NCBI RefSeq assembly: GCF_030272615.1
Contig: NC_081410.1
Location: forward strand, 222,571,415-222,635,414
Length of the DNA stretch: 64,000 bases
Direction: 5' to 3'
From: Cryptomeria japonica
Taxonomy: Eukaryota > Streptophyta > Pinopsida > Cupressales > Cupressaceae
Positions 44,925 through 56,357 of this stretch are shown piece after piece. Below the pieces are notes generated by a model, which worked only from the letters and a program-made list of their open reading frames with translations, ran no database searches and was not told the origin of the DNA. The stretch's first letter is position 1. Each line of letters opens with the position of its first letter. A program made the position numbers and the translations under genes.

Positions 44925-45710
44925 TGTTGGCATATGCACACTCCAATGAGACATTGTATGTGATTGAAGGTTTTGTCATTGATGGCAACCTTGAAATATT
45001 ATGGCACTGGCAAAAGCATTATACCGGCATCAGCAGATCACACTCTACACCGGCACTCAGGACACCGGCACCGGCACAGAAGAAAGGAAGTATACCGACA
45101 CAGAGGTGGACATGATTTTGTTATATTATATTTTGTTTATTATTGTAAGCCGACTTGGAAAATTGTAAAATGACTCTTATATATAAAAGAGATCATTGTA
45201 GACATTTGTAATAATGTGTAGAAGTAAAAAAGAAAAATATTAGGCAGACCTATTATGCGAAATACAGGTTAAGGGGTATATGTAAATAATAGAGCAGGAA
45301 CTGGTACTGAATCTGGCATTGAAGATGCTATTATAAAGCAGTACAAGATATTGGATTTGTATAATCCTTATTGTAAGTCAGTGAGACTTCCCATTGAGCA
45401 GTGAGCTCTAGGCAGTTGGCCTTCCTGCATGTGCAGGCCCCTATTGTAAGTAATATTCTCTTATTGGCCAGTGAGTGAATATTGTGGGTCACAAATCCCA
45501 CCGAGGTTTTTCCCACTCTGGGTTTCCTCGTTAAAATCTTGTGTTATGGTGTGCTTTTCATGTGGATGTTCTTGATTCTGTTTATTGCATTATTTCTTGC
45601 ATACCGGTACACTGTTATATTATGTTCTACATGTTTTAAGTTAAGAAATTCCATTCACCGGTCAGATACTGATTCACCCCCCCCTCTCAGTATCCGTGGG
45701 ATCCCTAATA
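44925..45710 (+). repeat. Sire-C 3' LTR
   Basis: Pairs with 39215-39999. Starts TGTTGGCATATG; the terminal CA has changed to TA (CCCTAATA). TATA at about 45175-45190. C-tract CACCCCCCCCTCTCAG at 45675-45690. Confidence 0.92.
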
Positions 45711-45715
45711 CCATA

Positions 45716-46080
45716 TTCTCGAGAAGCTATACTTTGATGGTTCCTACACACAATGAGGATGAAGGGCAGGCATCTTGTTTGTCACCCTGCATGGAGACTG
45801 CATTCCTCAGTCCTATAAATTGGCTTTCCCATGCACCAACATTATCTTTGAGTATGAGGCCCTTATCACAAGACTTCACATGGTTTTCACATGGAAAATT
45901 ATAGAATTATCTGTCTATGGAGACTCTGAGTTAGTGATTCGACATGTCAATGATGAGTATCAAACAAAAGATGAGAAGTTGGTCCCATATCACCGCGTGG
46001 TTGAAGACCTTAAACAACATTTTACTTCAATCAATTTGAGTAGATTCCTCGAGCAACAAATAGAGATGTAGATGCCATGG
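45716..46080 (+). pseudogene. pol: Tat-2 second RNase H (aRNH-like)
   Basis: Begins KLYFDGSYTQ near 45728. After a frameshift, 45775-46071 gives GDCIPQSYKLAFPCTN, FEYEALITRL, VYGDSELVIRHVNDEYQTKD and a YHRVVEDL end. The first catalytic Asp (FDGSY), the Glu (EYEAL) and the Asp (GDSELV) are visible but split between frames. A second RNase H after the gypsy one marks the Tat lineage. Confidence 0.85.
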
Positions 46081-47467
46081 CTACCATCAGATCCTTGTTA
46101 CAAATGCTAGAGAACAGTACCAAATGTGAATTCTTGGGTGATCTCTTAGTTCCTGCATACGATATGCCAGACTCTGCAATGGTATGTGAACTCGTTGGTC
46201 CCAATTATCCTCTGTATCAAGACACATATTCTTACTTGAGCAACCAAACCATCTCCCCATCTTACTAAATCCAAGCAGCAGCAAACATTCATCCGTCAGT
46301 CCTCTCACTACACTATCCTTGGAGAAACCCTATTTCAAAGGCACTTCGATGGATCCCTCCTAAGGTGTTTAGATAATGAAGAAGCTGAAAGAGAATTGTG
46401 AGAAGTACATGAAGGTATGTGTGGATAACACTCAAGTGGCCTTATGGTGGCTAAAAAGATCCTCCAAATTGGTTATTATTGGTGTACTTTGGAACAAGAG
46501 GCCTATCATTATGTCAAGAAATGCATACCTTGTCAGAAGCATGGAGACAAGATATATGCATCATCTCATGCATTACATCCATTCATCACACCTTGGCCCT
46601 TTTCATAGTGGGGGCTCGATCTCATTGGCAAAATTTAGCCCACTTTTGCCAATGACCACAAGTTCATCATCACTGCAACTGAATATTTCACTAAGTGGGT
46701 GGAAGTAATTCTACTTACTTATACCATAGGAACCCAAATAGAAAATTTTATCTTGAACTACCTTATTTGTTGGTATGGCATTCCAAAGGCCATTATCACA
46801 GAAAATGGAAGACCTTTCAAAAATTAGGATGTCAAAGAGCTTTGTCACAAATTTAGTATCCAACATCACTTCTCCATCCCGTATTACCCACAAGGCAATG
46901 GTCAAGCTGAGGCTTCAAATAAAACCCTTATCAAAATCTTAAAAAAAAAAGTTAATGAAGCTGGCCATGATTGGCACTTGCAGATTTACCCCACCCATTG
47001 GGCCTACTGCACCAACATCCACACACCCATCAGTGCCACTCCATTTCCCTTGTCTTTGGTTCCAAAGATTCCCTGCCACTTGAGATCGAGCTTCCTTTGC
47101 TAAGGATATTACTACATATCATTCTTCCCAATGAAGAATATAGAGTAACTAGACTTCAAGAGCTAGAACTATTGGATGAATGACGCATCAATGCTTTGAA
47201 CCACCTAAAATTTTATCAAAACCACCTTCGGTTTAGTTATAACAAGAAATTCAAGGCACAATAATTTGAAGTCGGTGATATTGTCCTTAAATTAAATCAA
47301 AGAAACCTTTAAGATTGAGAAAAGAAAGGACAGTTTGAGCCTAACTAGCTTGGATCCTATGTTATCACTGCTAAATATGGCTAAAGAGCCTATTGATTAG
47401 CTACACCTGAAGGAGAACCATTGGATGAACCAATGAATATCATCCATCTGAAGAAATTTTATGCTTA
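46081..47467 (+). pseudogene. pol: Tat-2 integrase
   Basis: The Cys pair of the zinc-binding region is readable near 46520-46545 (KKCIPCQKHGD). The catalytic core follows with stops: LDLIGKI (first Asp), GIPKAIITENGRPFKN (the second catalytic Asp is Glu here) and GQAEASNKTLIKIL (Glu kept). The C-terminal part to about 47467 is badly frameshifted. Inactive. Confidence 0.85.
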
Positions 47468-48934
47468 AGTCTTGAGGGAATCCCAACTTTTAAAAGTCAA
47501 AAAATAAAAAAAGCATAAAAAATACAAAAAAATTGAAAAAAACAAAAAAGTAAAGAAAAATCATTTCGTCCATTAGTGAAAATCACTTTGTGGTGCTATG
47601 GGTAAGTACCTTGGTCAAAACCTATTTTTCAGGTGTCAAGGTAAATAAATTGAATCCACCATCTCTTCGGACACTTATCACATCCTCGCTCATCCATTCT
47701 TTTCATTTGCATACATTCCATTTCATCTAGTCATCCCATCATTCCATTGCAACTCCAGTCTTACCCATTTGTGCAGGAAATCTTTGCCCCAGTCACACAC
47801 TTTCAACACACACCACTTTCATCCTATTGCCACCTCCTATCATATGAGATAATGGACTAATCTACTATTGTGAATAATGATATCCCCATCAAACTGAGCG
47901 TTCCCATCAATCTAAGATTTTTCCCATCCATCTGAGCTTACCTATACTTGCACACAATCCAAACACCCACACAAAATATTTTAACCAAATCCAAGCAGAG
48001 ATCCTCTTGACTACCATCTCTTCTAGTCAGCTTATCTATTGCCTCCAATTGATCTATTCCATCATCATTCCCATCGAGATGCATCCTTTCCATGAATGAC
48101 AATCATATCCAAATCCATGTCCTACTCTTGGCAAAAGATGTTTGTTGGCTAAAGGAGTCATTTTCTTGAATGATATTTTTGAACTTTGATTTCATTTGTG
48201 TCCTAGGACTATACCCATTCATGGCTACCTTGATATTTCTATATCTTGGTATGTCTAGGTTGGTATACATTGGGGCATAGTTTTTGTCATATGGTGTGTT
48301 TGATGGTTTCTCATGTTTGATCAAACAAGTATTGCATTCACTTTGAGTATGTTGATATAGTTGTTTGGCCCATCTTCTGCATATTCCAATCAAATCCCCA
48401 TAAAGGATTCAAATGCACAAGGATACCATTCAACTCATACAACTCATATATTTAGTCATAGTGACATGTACGCTTGCATACATTGAGATAACCTATTGTT
48501 TGCGATTTCTTCCATGCATCGGATATTCATTACATTCTGGTTCTTATAATCAATGATGTCGATAATCCTTTGCAAAATCAAACCTAGGATTTATCTCTAC
48601 ATAATGTATAACAAAAATCCCATCCTCTTCATCCACCTTCTATTCAACCTATCATATCCTCTTCCATTTCATCTCCCCTTTTTACCTCGGGGCTTCAGTT
48701 TATTCACCTTCCTTATTCCTCCAATTTTCCCTTTCATCCTCTGGTCTTATCCATTTCAAGAGCACACTTGTGTTCTTAGAACCCACATGTCCTCTCGAGG
48801 GGGCATACCACAACTTCCTCATCATCCTTCCGCAACTGACCAATGACTGGGGCATCATGCTACTAGTCCTTATCTATTTCTATCCACTATGCTTTATTCT
48901 TCTTTGGTATAACATCACTTCATGCTGCTATATT
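47468..48934 (+). other. Tat-2 3' untranslated region
   Basis: About 1.5 kb with an A-rich start (47500-47570) and no supported gene. Near its end (48770-48961) a short frame has a hydrophobic stretch (GIMLLVLIYFYPLCFILLWY) and runs into the LTR. Whether it was ever translated is unknown. Confidence 0.55.
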
Positions 48935-48948
48935 AAAGAGGGGAAAAA
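48935..48948 (+). other. Polypurine tract of Tat-2
   Basis: AAAGAGGGGAAAAA immediately precedes the 3' LTR start TGTAGACACATA. Confidence 0.85.
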
Positions 48949-51237
48949 TGTAGACACATAAAATTGATAAAATTAATATTTAATTAATTATCCTTTGATA
49001 TTTAATTAATCATCTTAACCTATTATTCCCCTAAATTAATTATATTCAATTAAATATGCCCTTCTACATATGTAATTAATTAATTTAGTAATTATACATA
49101 TCTTTTGAATCCTAAAGTTGATTTTGTTGGCAAGAGACACTATTCTGGTGAAGATTAATGCATGCAAAATGCTTAGGGGTTTTCATTGATGGTAACTCTG
49201 TTCAAAAATCATATCCGGTACATGTAGATTTGGTTTACCAAAAGTTGCATTATTCATGAGGCATAAGTCTAGAAGGTGGAATATAGTATCCGACAGAGCA
49301 TGAGTTCAGTGTGTAGATATTGATTTTAGTTGTGTAATTTTGGCTGTGTTTATAGAAATAGATGATTCAAGGTTCAAGGGAGATTATTTTGTAATCCTAA
49401 TATCCCGTGTTGATTCATGAGCAAGATTGAAGGTCCTATATCCGATAATTCTGGTAGAACAAAGCTATTTTGGTGTAACGTGTGACACATAATCTTTGGG
49501 TTGATTTCTGTAATTGGTTTCGAGTTTGAGGAGATTGGGTTGACATGTGGGAAGTCTATTATCATTTTTTTTGGGTCCACATATGGATTTTTGAATAGAT
49601 TGAGCCGACTTGTTGGTTACACTTTTCATGTTGCATGTTGTGGACAGATTGAGCTGACATGGTAATTGATCTATTTTGGCGGTGCATATATATAAGGTTG
49701 ATTTGTTTGAGTTTTTTGGGAATGACATGAGTGTAAGAAGTCTGTTTGATGAATGTGATTGAAGGTTTTGGTGCTCTGGTGTAGGATAGTGCAACAAAAT
49801 AGAGCAGCCAAGTAGAATAGTTGTAGAAGTCAAATTGAGCTTAACTAGAACTACTATTTGGTATTAGTAGATGCTATTATCCAATTCATTCATTATTGTA
49901 ATCATTTGTAATCATCTGTAAGGCAATGAGCCTTCCTTTGATTTGTAGCCCTATTTCATATTTGAGTAGTGAGCTCTAGGTAGTGTGCCTGAATGCAAGT
50001 GCATTCCCCTTTATGTAACATTATCATACTCCTTATCAAAGCATAATAATATCGTGGGTTCAAATCCAACCGTGGTTTTTCCTTTATGGGTTTCCACGTA
50101 AAAATTTGGGTGTTATGGTATTATGGTTGATTGGTTTATGTTTTTGCACTTTACTTTCATTCTTATGCATCCTATGGTTTAAGAATTAGTTTAATAAGTT
50201 TTTAAATTACAGAGCACTGATTCACCCCCCTCTCAGTGTTCATTGATTCCAACATATCTATTTCAATAAATCAAGCTCACCTTTAAGGAATATTCCAACT
50301 TTATTCCTAATCCTAATTATCTAAATTAATTCATAATTAATTAAACTAATTCTGTAATTCCTACAAACCCACATCTTAATCCCCTCATTAAACTAGTTAA
50401 CCCAAATCCTAATCCTTGTTAGTATTTATTGAAATTTAAAAATACTACACACCTACCCATATCATCTCACCCATCCACACCATCTTTGACCAAAGAGTTC
50501 TCACACATGTGTGAGAATTGCTCCTCCCCATGGATTCACCCTACACTTTCCTCTTTTGTCTTGTATATCATAAACCCCCTTTTCTAGCCCTTACACCTTT
50601 GCCACAAGTGCTTCCACTTGTCAACTTAATAGAATTCCCAAGGTTTCTCACACATGTGTGAACACACCTTCCCCTTTCCCCTAAGACAAGTGGGCTTCCC
50701 AAAATTTTCTCACACATGTGTTAGCACACTTTTCTCTTTTTCCTATGACAATTGTTCTTCCCAAGATCTTCTCGCACACCTTTCTCTCTCTTTTAATCTC
50801 ATCCATTGATCAAATTTTGATCTTGATTGTTCACAGACAAGCCCTAAAATCTATAAATTGAACCCTTCCCTCTCATCAAATCATCCACTTTTCATACATC
50901 CTTATGCTAGCCTTTTATGCACTTATCATAGCACAATCATAATGTCCATTCTGATCCATCATATCCACATCCAGTCATCCACATTGTTATGCTAGTTGAG
51001 AGCATTCCACATTCACCCCATCTCTCTCTCCCTCTTCATTAGCCAACTTTGGAGCTAGAAAAGTTCGTGGAGATGAGGAGGACAAGAAAGATTCATGCCA
51101 ATGGGAGCTTCTTGAGTATTAGTTCATTGATTTTTCTTATCTCTCATTATGCTTTTATTTTTATCTTTCTTGATATCTCTTTTTAAATGGTTTGATTTGT
51201 TTTTACTAGTCATGCTAGCTATTTAAATGGTGAGACA
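48949..51237 (+). repeat. Tat-2 3' LTR (split by a solo LTR)
   Basis: Pairs with 22515-25134. LTR sequence is 48949-49124 plus 50260-51237. It keeps the palindromes (a perfect 20-bp one at 50498-50517, another at 50648-50661, a degenerate one near 50709) and the TATA stretch TCTATAAATTGAACC at about 50852-50866. It ends GAGACA, followed by CTATT. Confidence 0.9.
49125..50254 (+). mobile_element. Solo Sirevirus-type LTR in the Tat-2 3' LTR
   Basis: 1130 bp from TGTTGGCAAG to GATTCCAACA. The empty site is seen in the 5' LTR at about 22665 (AAAGTTGATTTATTTC). Flanking 5-mers GATTT and TATCT match at only 3 of 5, so the duplication has decayed. Shared hairpin at about 50078-50106 and C-tract CACCCCCCTCTCAG at 50223-50236. 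Confidence 0.87.
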
Positions 51238-51242
51238 CTATT

Positions 51243-54200
51243 TTCCATCTTTTTCTTGCTTACCAAGAGTTGACTAATCATATGTTTAAACACATTTATT
51301 GTTCTTATATTTAAAAGAATTCAATTATATTTATTTATCATAATGGGCATTAAGGAAAAACAACATTTGCATTTAAGACATAAGCATGTGAAAAAAACTT
51401 ACATTGATGCAATAAAAATAAATCAAAATATGCATGATCATCCTACAAGCATCTTATGTTTGAAGATTGTTTTCATTGATTATTCCCATGACCATAATTA
51501 TAACTTTTCTAGGGTCAACCTATGAGAAATATGTACTCTAATGGTTCAACAACCATCTAAAGAAATTCATAAATATTATTGATCCTCATAATAGAGTAGA
51601 TAATAACAAATTAGATTCAAGAAATAAAAGCACACATTTATCTAGATCACTTCTAGTTGAAAGATAGGTCCATGTCCATGAGATTGACTTAGATCAATAC
51701 AGTTGATTTGTCATATAGTACATAGGTTGCTCCAAATCTAAGGTGAATTATAGAGAGAGTAGACCAGTTTCCAAATCCAAGGTAGGTGAATTACAACGTC
51801 TAAAAAAAAATCCACGTGTCATCATTATATAATTGCCCTAACCAACTTATTTACTTTCCATAACTCATATTTTATGTTTTAATATTATGATATCTATGCC
51901 CACATAGTGTGTTATCCATATTAGTTTATGTGCTTAGTTTATATTTATTAATTAGCCTTGATAACACATTTTTAGGGAAATACCTTATTTTCCTTTACAT
52001 TTTGTTGAACACATCTATGCTTACACCCAAAATATTTGTGTTGAATTAAACAAAGTAGATTAAATAATTTGATTAATGCTATTTATAAATTATTAATTAA
52101 TTAATTTAGATATAAGATAAAAATTAATAAACTACACATGAAACAATATACTCATAATTACATAGAGACAAATCAATGTAGAAAAATCATAAATGATAAA
52201 AAACTAAAAAAGAATCTATTTTTACTATTAACACACTTACATTATTGTTTGTAAATTAATTTGAGGAAATTCACTTCTTCTCACTTCCATATGATAGGTA
52301 AAGCCTCTTGTGCACTATGTTCTTGCCCAAAATGTATATCCTTCTTAGTGAGAGAAAACATTCATAAATATAGGAGGGGTGGACACATACCTGAAAGAAT
52401 AGTTGTCACACCCATTCAAAAATATCATTTTTAAACAATTAAAAATTGTGTATGCTAAATATTAACCTATTTGTAAATCCTAAAGATCCTAACCCAAACC
52501 TAGATCTACAAACTAATTCAACAAAACCTTCAATAGATATCTACCATGCACACAAAAAAAACATAAAACAAGTATACCTTCACATTCATGGCAGGCTTGT
52601 CTCCATTGGTTTCCTATCCTCCATGATCTTGTATTAGTGGTGTTTTCTCTAAAATTTTATGCACTTGCATAATATGCACTTGTGCAAGAGCTCATAGAGG
52701 AATTGATTGTGATTGTGATGGTGTAATCTATGATGTAGTGTGGTGATGTATGGCTAGAATGATTTTGGCAGAGATCAGGTATGCTTAAGCTATGTGCAAT
52801 ATAAAATGAGAAGAATAAGTCTCTTTTATAGAAATTACCATGAGAATAAAGGGTTCAAATTGAGAGGTTAAATTATGAATGGTCAAGATCTCATAGATGA
52901 AAGAGAATCAATACAATTAGATGGTAGGTAAGGATGAAGGGAGGAGATTAAGAGGTGAAAGAAGGGTAGGTAAGTACATGAATAGGACTAAGAGGTTGAT
53001 TTGAACTGGAGGGATAATATTAAGAGGTGGGTTGAATTTTTGGTTCAATGAATGTGGGAATTGGAGACACAAAGTGAATGAAGATAATTATGACACTGCG
53101 TTGAACACCCAACAGGACTAAGATGGGGAGAGGGGGGGTGAATCAGTTTGGAACTTCAAAAACAATTATTTATCAACTTATAACAATAGAACATTAACCA
53201 TTGTATCATCTTGAGTTGTACTCACCTACAATTTTGTCCTCACTTAGGCCCTCACTTTGGCATTCATCCCCTAAGGCTTGATTGAAGCTCTGATTCTACT
53301 CACACTATGTATCAAACACAAATTTTCACAATTTGCATTTTTCTCCCTTAATCCTAGGACCTTGATGTCTAGGACTAGGGCGCCCAACACCATGGTCCTC
53401 TCAAAAATACCCATTTTGGGGCCTCATAATGGTAACTATTACCAACATTTTATCACAACTAAATTTTGGTGACCTATTAAAGGTCTTATGTATTGCAGAT
53501 AAAAGGTATACAAAAAAAAATCTTCCAAAACTTTCATTATCTTTATAAATAACTATGTATGCCAAATAAGTATCTTATTTCTAATGTGAAATAATTGAAT
53601 CAAGAAATATATACATGAATAAAACATCTGCACGTAATACACTTTTATTTATTAAGGACAAATTGTTTACAAGATCCCACACATGTTGTGGGAATAGCTC
53701 AAACCATACACATATTTTCATACAAGCATGAATATAAATTATATAATAGAAAAAGATGAGTGGGGGAACAAGGTAACCTGTCATTTCTTGGAATGATGAT
53801 TCTGAAGTTGAGAAAGTTGTTGAAGTCACAGATGCTCATCCACTTCACTTTCTTATTCTCTCAGTTCATCAATATCTGCAAGAGATTAAGAAAAAATGAT
53901 GTTAGAGAAATGAGGATTATCATATTCTCACACTAAAACTCATCAGCAATATAGTTCATCTGCATAAGAATATCAAAACACATGCCTATAGTAATCAACA
54001 TACCAGAATAAAAAAGAAAGGAATCAATGCAGAAAAGATGCCATGAGATATCAGTGAGAACCATGTTTTCATCTAGCTTGTTTTTTTATGTGTAGATACA
54101 TGTTTTCATTTCAAAAATATCATGTATGTGGGATAAAATGGGCTCCCAAAGGGGTTGAGCTCAACACACATGTCACTATGCAAAGGGTGGCACTAATCAG

Positions 54201-55051
54201 CTAGTAAACATGAGACACAATTGAATTCATGGTCCCATATATTGGCATTCAATGATAGGTAAAACCTGCCATCCAATGTCAACACATACAACAATGAATA
54301 AAATGGTATCCCATGATCAATACAAAACTATAGCCATCATGTGAATAAAAGAAATATTCATGAGCATATTTAACAGTGACATTTAAGGAACATCAGTGAT
54401 ATGACTGTACATCAGATATCATAGAAAAGTCAAGAAACAATAAACATCTTTAATAGTCAAACCAAGAGGGTTACAGGATATCAATACATTTGGTAGCAAA
54501 TTCAAGGTTTAAACCCTATAGACTGTCATAAAGTTTTGCAAAGCTGTAATGTAAAAAAAATTACTGGGATATTACAAAAGCATAAATATTTAGTCATCAA
54601 TAGGACATATTCAAGAGCCAACTATATCAAAATCTTGTAGCAACATTAAAAAAGATAGCTTATTTCATATCCAAATGTATGAAGAAACAATAATAAAGTG
54701 TCTCAGATCTTTATCAAAACAACAATGTCATTAGTCATACATAGTTGCAAGCACATAACTACATAACAGTTTTACAAGTCATAGTGAAAACTAAAAATTA
54801 CAATCATCTAAGGTGAAAACAATTATAAAAACCTTACCAGAGCATACAAGTTATTGTAAAATTTATCATCTTATAGCTGGTAAGATCTCATCATGAACAA
54901 TAAATGACAAATTAGCTGCAAAATGATAGTTCTATCAGTGAGCATTCAATAGGGAAATACACAAAGGTCAAAACCCTTCACAGGAAGAGCCATGTGATAT
55001 AACAGAGAAAGTTGTCTTCAAAACATAGAGCAAGTATCATGGGGTGATCAT
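51243..55051. other. Gene-free stretch, continuation of the pre-Tat-2 locus
   Basis: 3.8 kb, AT-rich, only short unsupported frames. At about 53097-53160 a GGGGAGAGGGGGGGTGAATCAG block resembles the inner end of a minus-strand copia LTR, so a small LTR relic may lie there. Nothing else was recognised on either strand. Confidence 0.55.
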
Positions 55052-56299
55052 TGTTGGCATTATGGATGAATTGATTATGTGTTTCATTAATGTTTTGTCA
55101 TTGATGTCAAAACTAGCTGTTATGGTTGGTTACCGACAGACAGGTTTTGGTTACCGGTAGAAGATCTAGTGTTACTGGCAGAATGGACTATCTATTGGAC
55201 ACTTCCGACATGTTTGGATCAATGAAGTATGATTGATTTTATGTGTTACATGTTCCTGGAGTATGTTTTGGTCAGTTGGTATTGACTTGGTGATCGATGC
55301 TATCATACACTCTTTTAAACCCTTACCGACATGGGTTTAAGGTTTTATTGGTAAAGCTTTTATTGAGAATCTTGGACAGGATGCATAAGTGGTGTTGGTG
55401 CAGCTTCTAGATGGATTTCAGGATGCTGAAGATATTATTTGATTGTGCCTCAACTGATTGAAGACATCTCTTTGGCATGGTGGACCCAGATTAGGTCTGG
55501 TACCTATGTAGGTTATGGACCGGTATCATGTTAACATGTTCTGTACACATTATCGAGATGATTTATGGATTGGTTATTGTTGTTTTGGTCTCAAGACGTC
55601 ATGACATATCATTGTAATATGGATGTATGTAATGATCTTATTGTAATATTTTTTAGGTGGCTGACCTAATTGGTTTAGGCCTTAGGGTTGGTATAAATTG
55701 ATGTAAGATCTCATTGTAGATCATGAATGGGAATGATATGGAATGGAAATGTAATATCATATGCAAAGGAGTTTTGGTCGATCATTGAGGATCGAATTGG
55801 GTTTAAAGAAGAGGTCAAAGGCCTCTGGTATTGAGCTTAATCGAGACTATAATCAAGCATGGTAGATGCTATCTTTGGTAGTTCATTCTTTTGGATTGTT
55901 GTCCAATTATCTCGAGGTGGTTATAACCTCTCTGTAGTCAGTGAGACTCTTTTGTAATGATCAATACGCTCTAGGAGGTGTGCCTTCTTGCATGTGTAGG
56001 CCCTTCATTTTATCATATACTTTCTACAGAAGTATCATTTGACCGTGGGTAGGCTTCCCACCGTGGTTTTTCCCTTTCCAAGTTTTCCACATACAAATCA
56101 TGGTGTTATGTGGTATGGTTACATTGTGTTAATTCTCCATTTCATTCTTAAGTTTTTTTGCTTACCGGTATCCATTTTTGCTATTCTGGTATTGAATGTT
56201 TATGTGCTCTGGTTAAAGGTTATAAAATGGTTTAATTTATATAATCTTTTAACAACTGATTCACTCCCCCCTCTCAGTTGTTCACCGGTTATCCTAACA
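55052..56299 (+). repeat. Sire-A 5' LTR
   Basis: 1248 bp from TGTTGGCATTATGG to TTATCCTAACA. TATA-like GGTATAAATTG at about 55690-55700. Shared hairpin (GTGGTTTTTCCC to TTTTCCACAT) at about 56061-56094. C-tract CTCCCCCCTCTCAG at 56264-56277. Confidence 0.9.
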
Positions 56300-56300
56300 A

Positions 56301-56316
56301 TTGGTATCCGAGATTT
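56301..56316 (+). other. Primer binding site of Sire-A
   Basis: TTGGTATCCGAGATTT follows the LTR by one base. Close to TGGTATCAGAGC, with decay. Confidence 0.8.
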
Positions 56317-56357
56317 GATCCTCTTTTGCAAAAGCTTAACCATTTGAGGAATATTCT

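Larger units (their letters stand above)
39215..45710 (+). mobile_element. Sire-C: non-autonomous Sirevirus-type element with a novel long ORF
   Basis: LTRs 39215-39999 and 44925-45710 (785 and 786 bp). A primer site follows the first, a polypurine tract precedes the second. Target duplication GCATA (39210-39214) against CCATA (45711-45715), one mismatch. The internal 4.9 kb has no protease, integrase, RT or RNase H. It carries a Gag-like ORF (40071-41228) and a frame of about 1,091 codons (41448-44723). LTR divergence is about 5 percent by eye, lower than in Sire-I. It lies between the two RNase H modules of Tat-2. Movement would have needed enzymes from a related autonomous element. Confidence 0.9.
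22515..51237 (+). mobile_element. Tat-2: complete Ty3/gypsy (Tat-like) element with nested insertions
   Basis: Both LTRs start TGTA and end GAGACA. The 5-bp duplication CTATT is intact at 22510-22514 and 51238-51242. The order on the plus strand is 5' LTR, primer site, 5-kb leader, gag, protease, G-patch, RT, first RNase H, second RNase H (DGSYTQ, GDSELVIRHV), integrase, 3' UTR, polypurine tract, 3' LTR. Two RNase H modules are characteristic of the Tat lineage. Insertions break the 5' LTR (23596-25068), gag (31116-33750), protease (35341-36475), the RNase H region (39215-45710) and the 3' LTR (49125-50254). All coding domains carry stops or frameshifts. Confidence 0.93.

Noticed and set aside
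48103-48846. Short frames in the Tat-2 3' UTR
   Set aside because: Not related to any retroelement domain I recognise and not supported by composition.
51343-53829. Several 60-80-codon frames in the spacer after Tat-2
   Set aside because: Lengths expected by chance in AT-rich DNA, with no motif.
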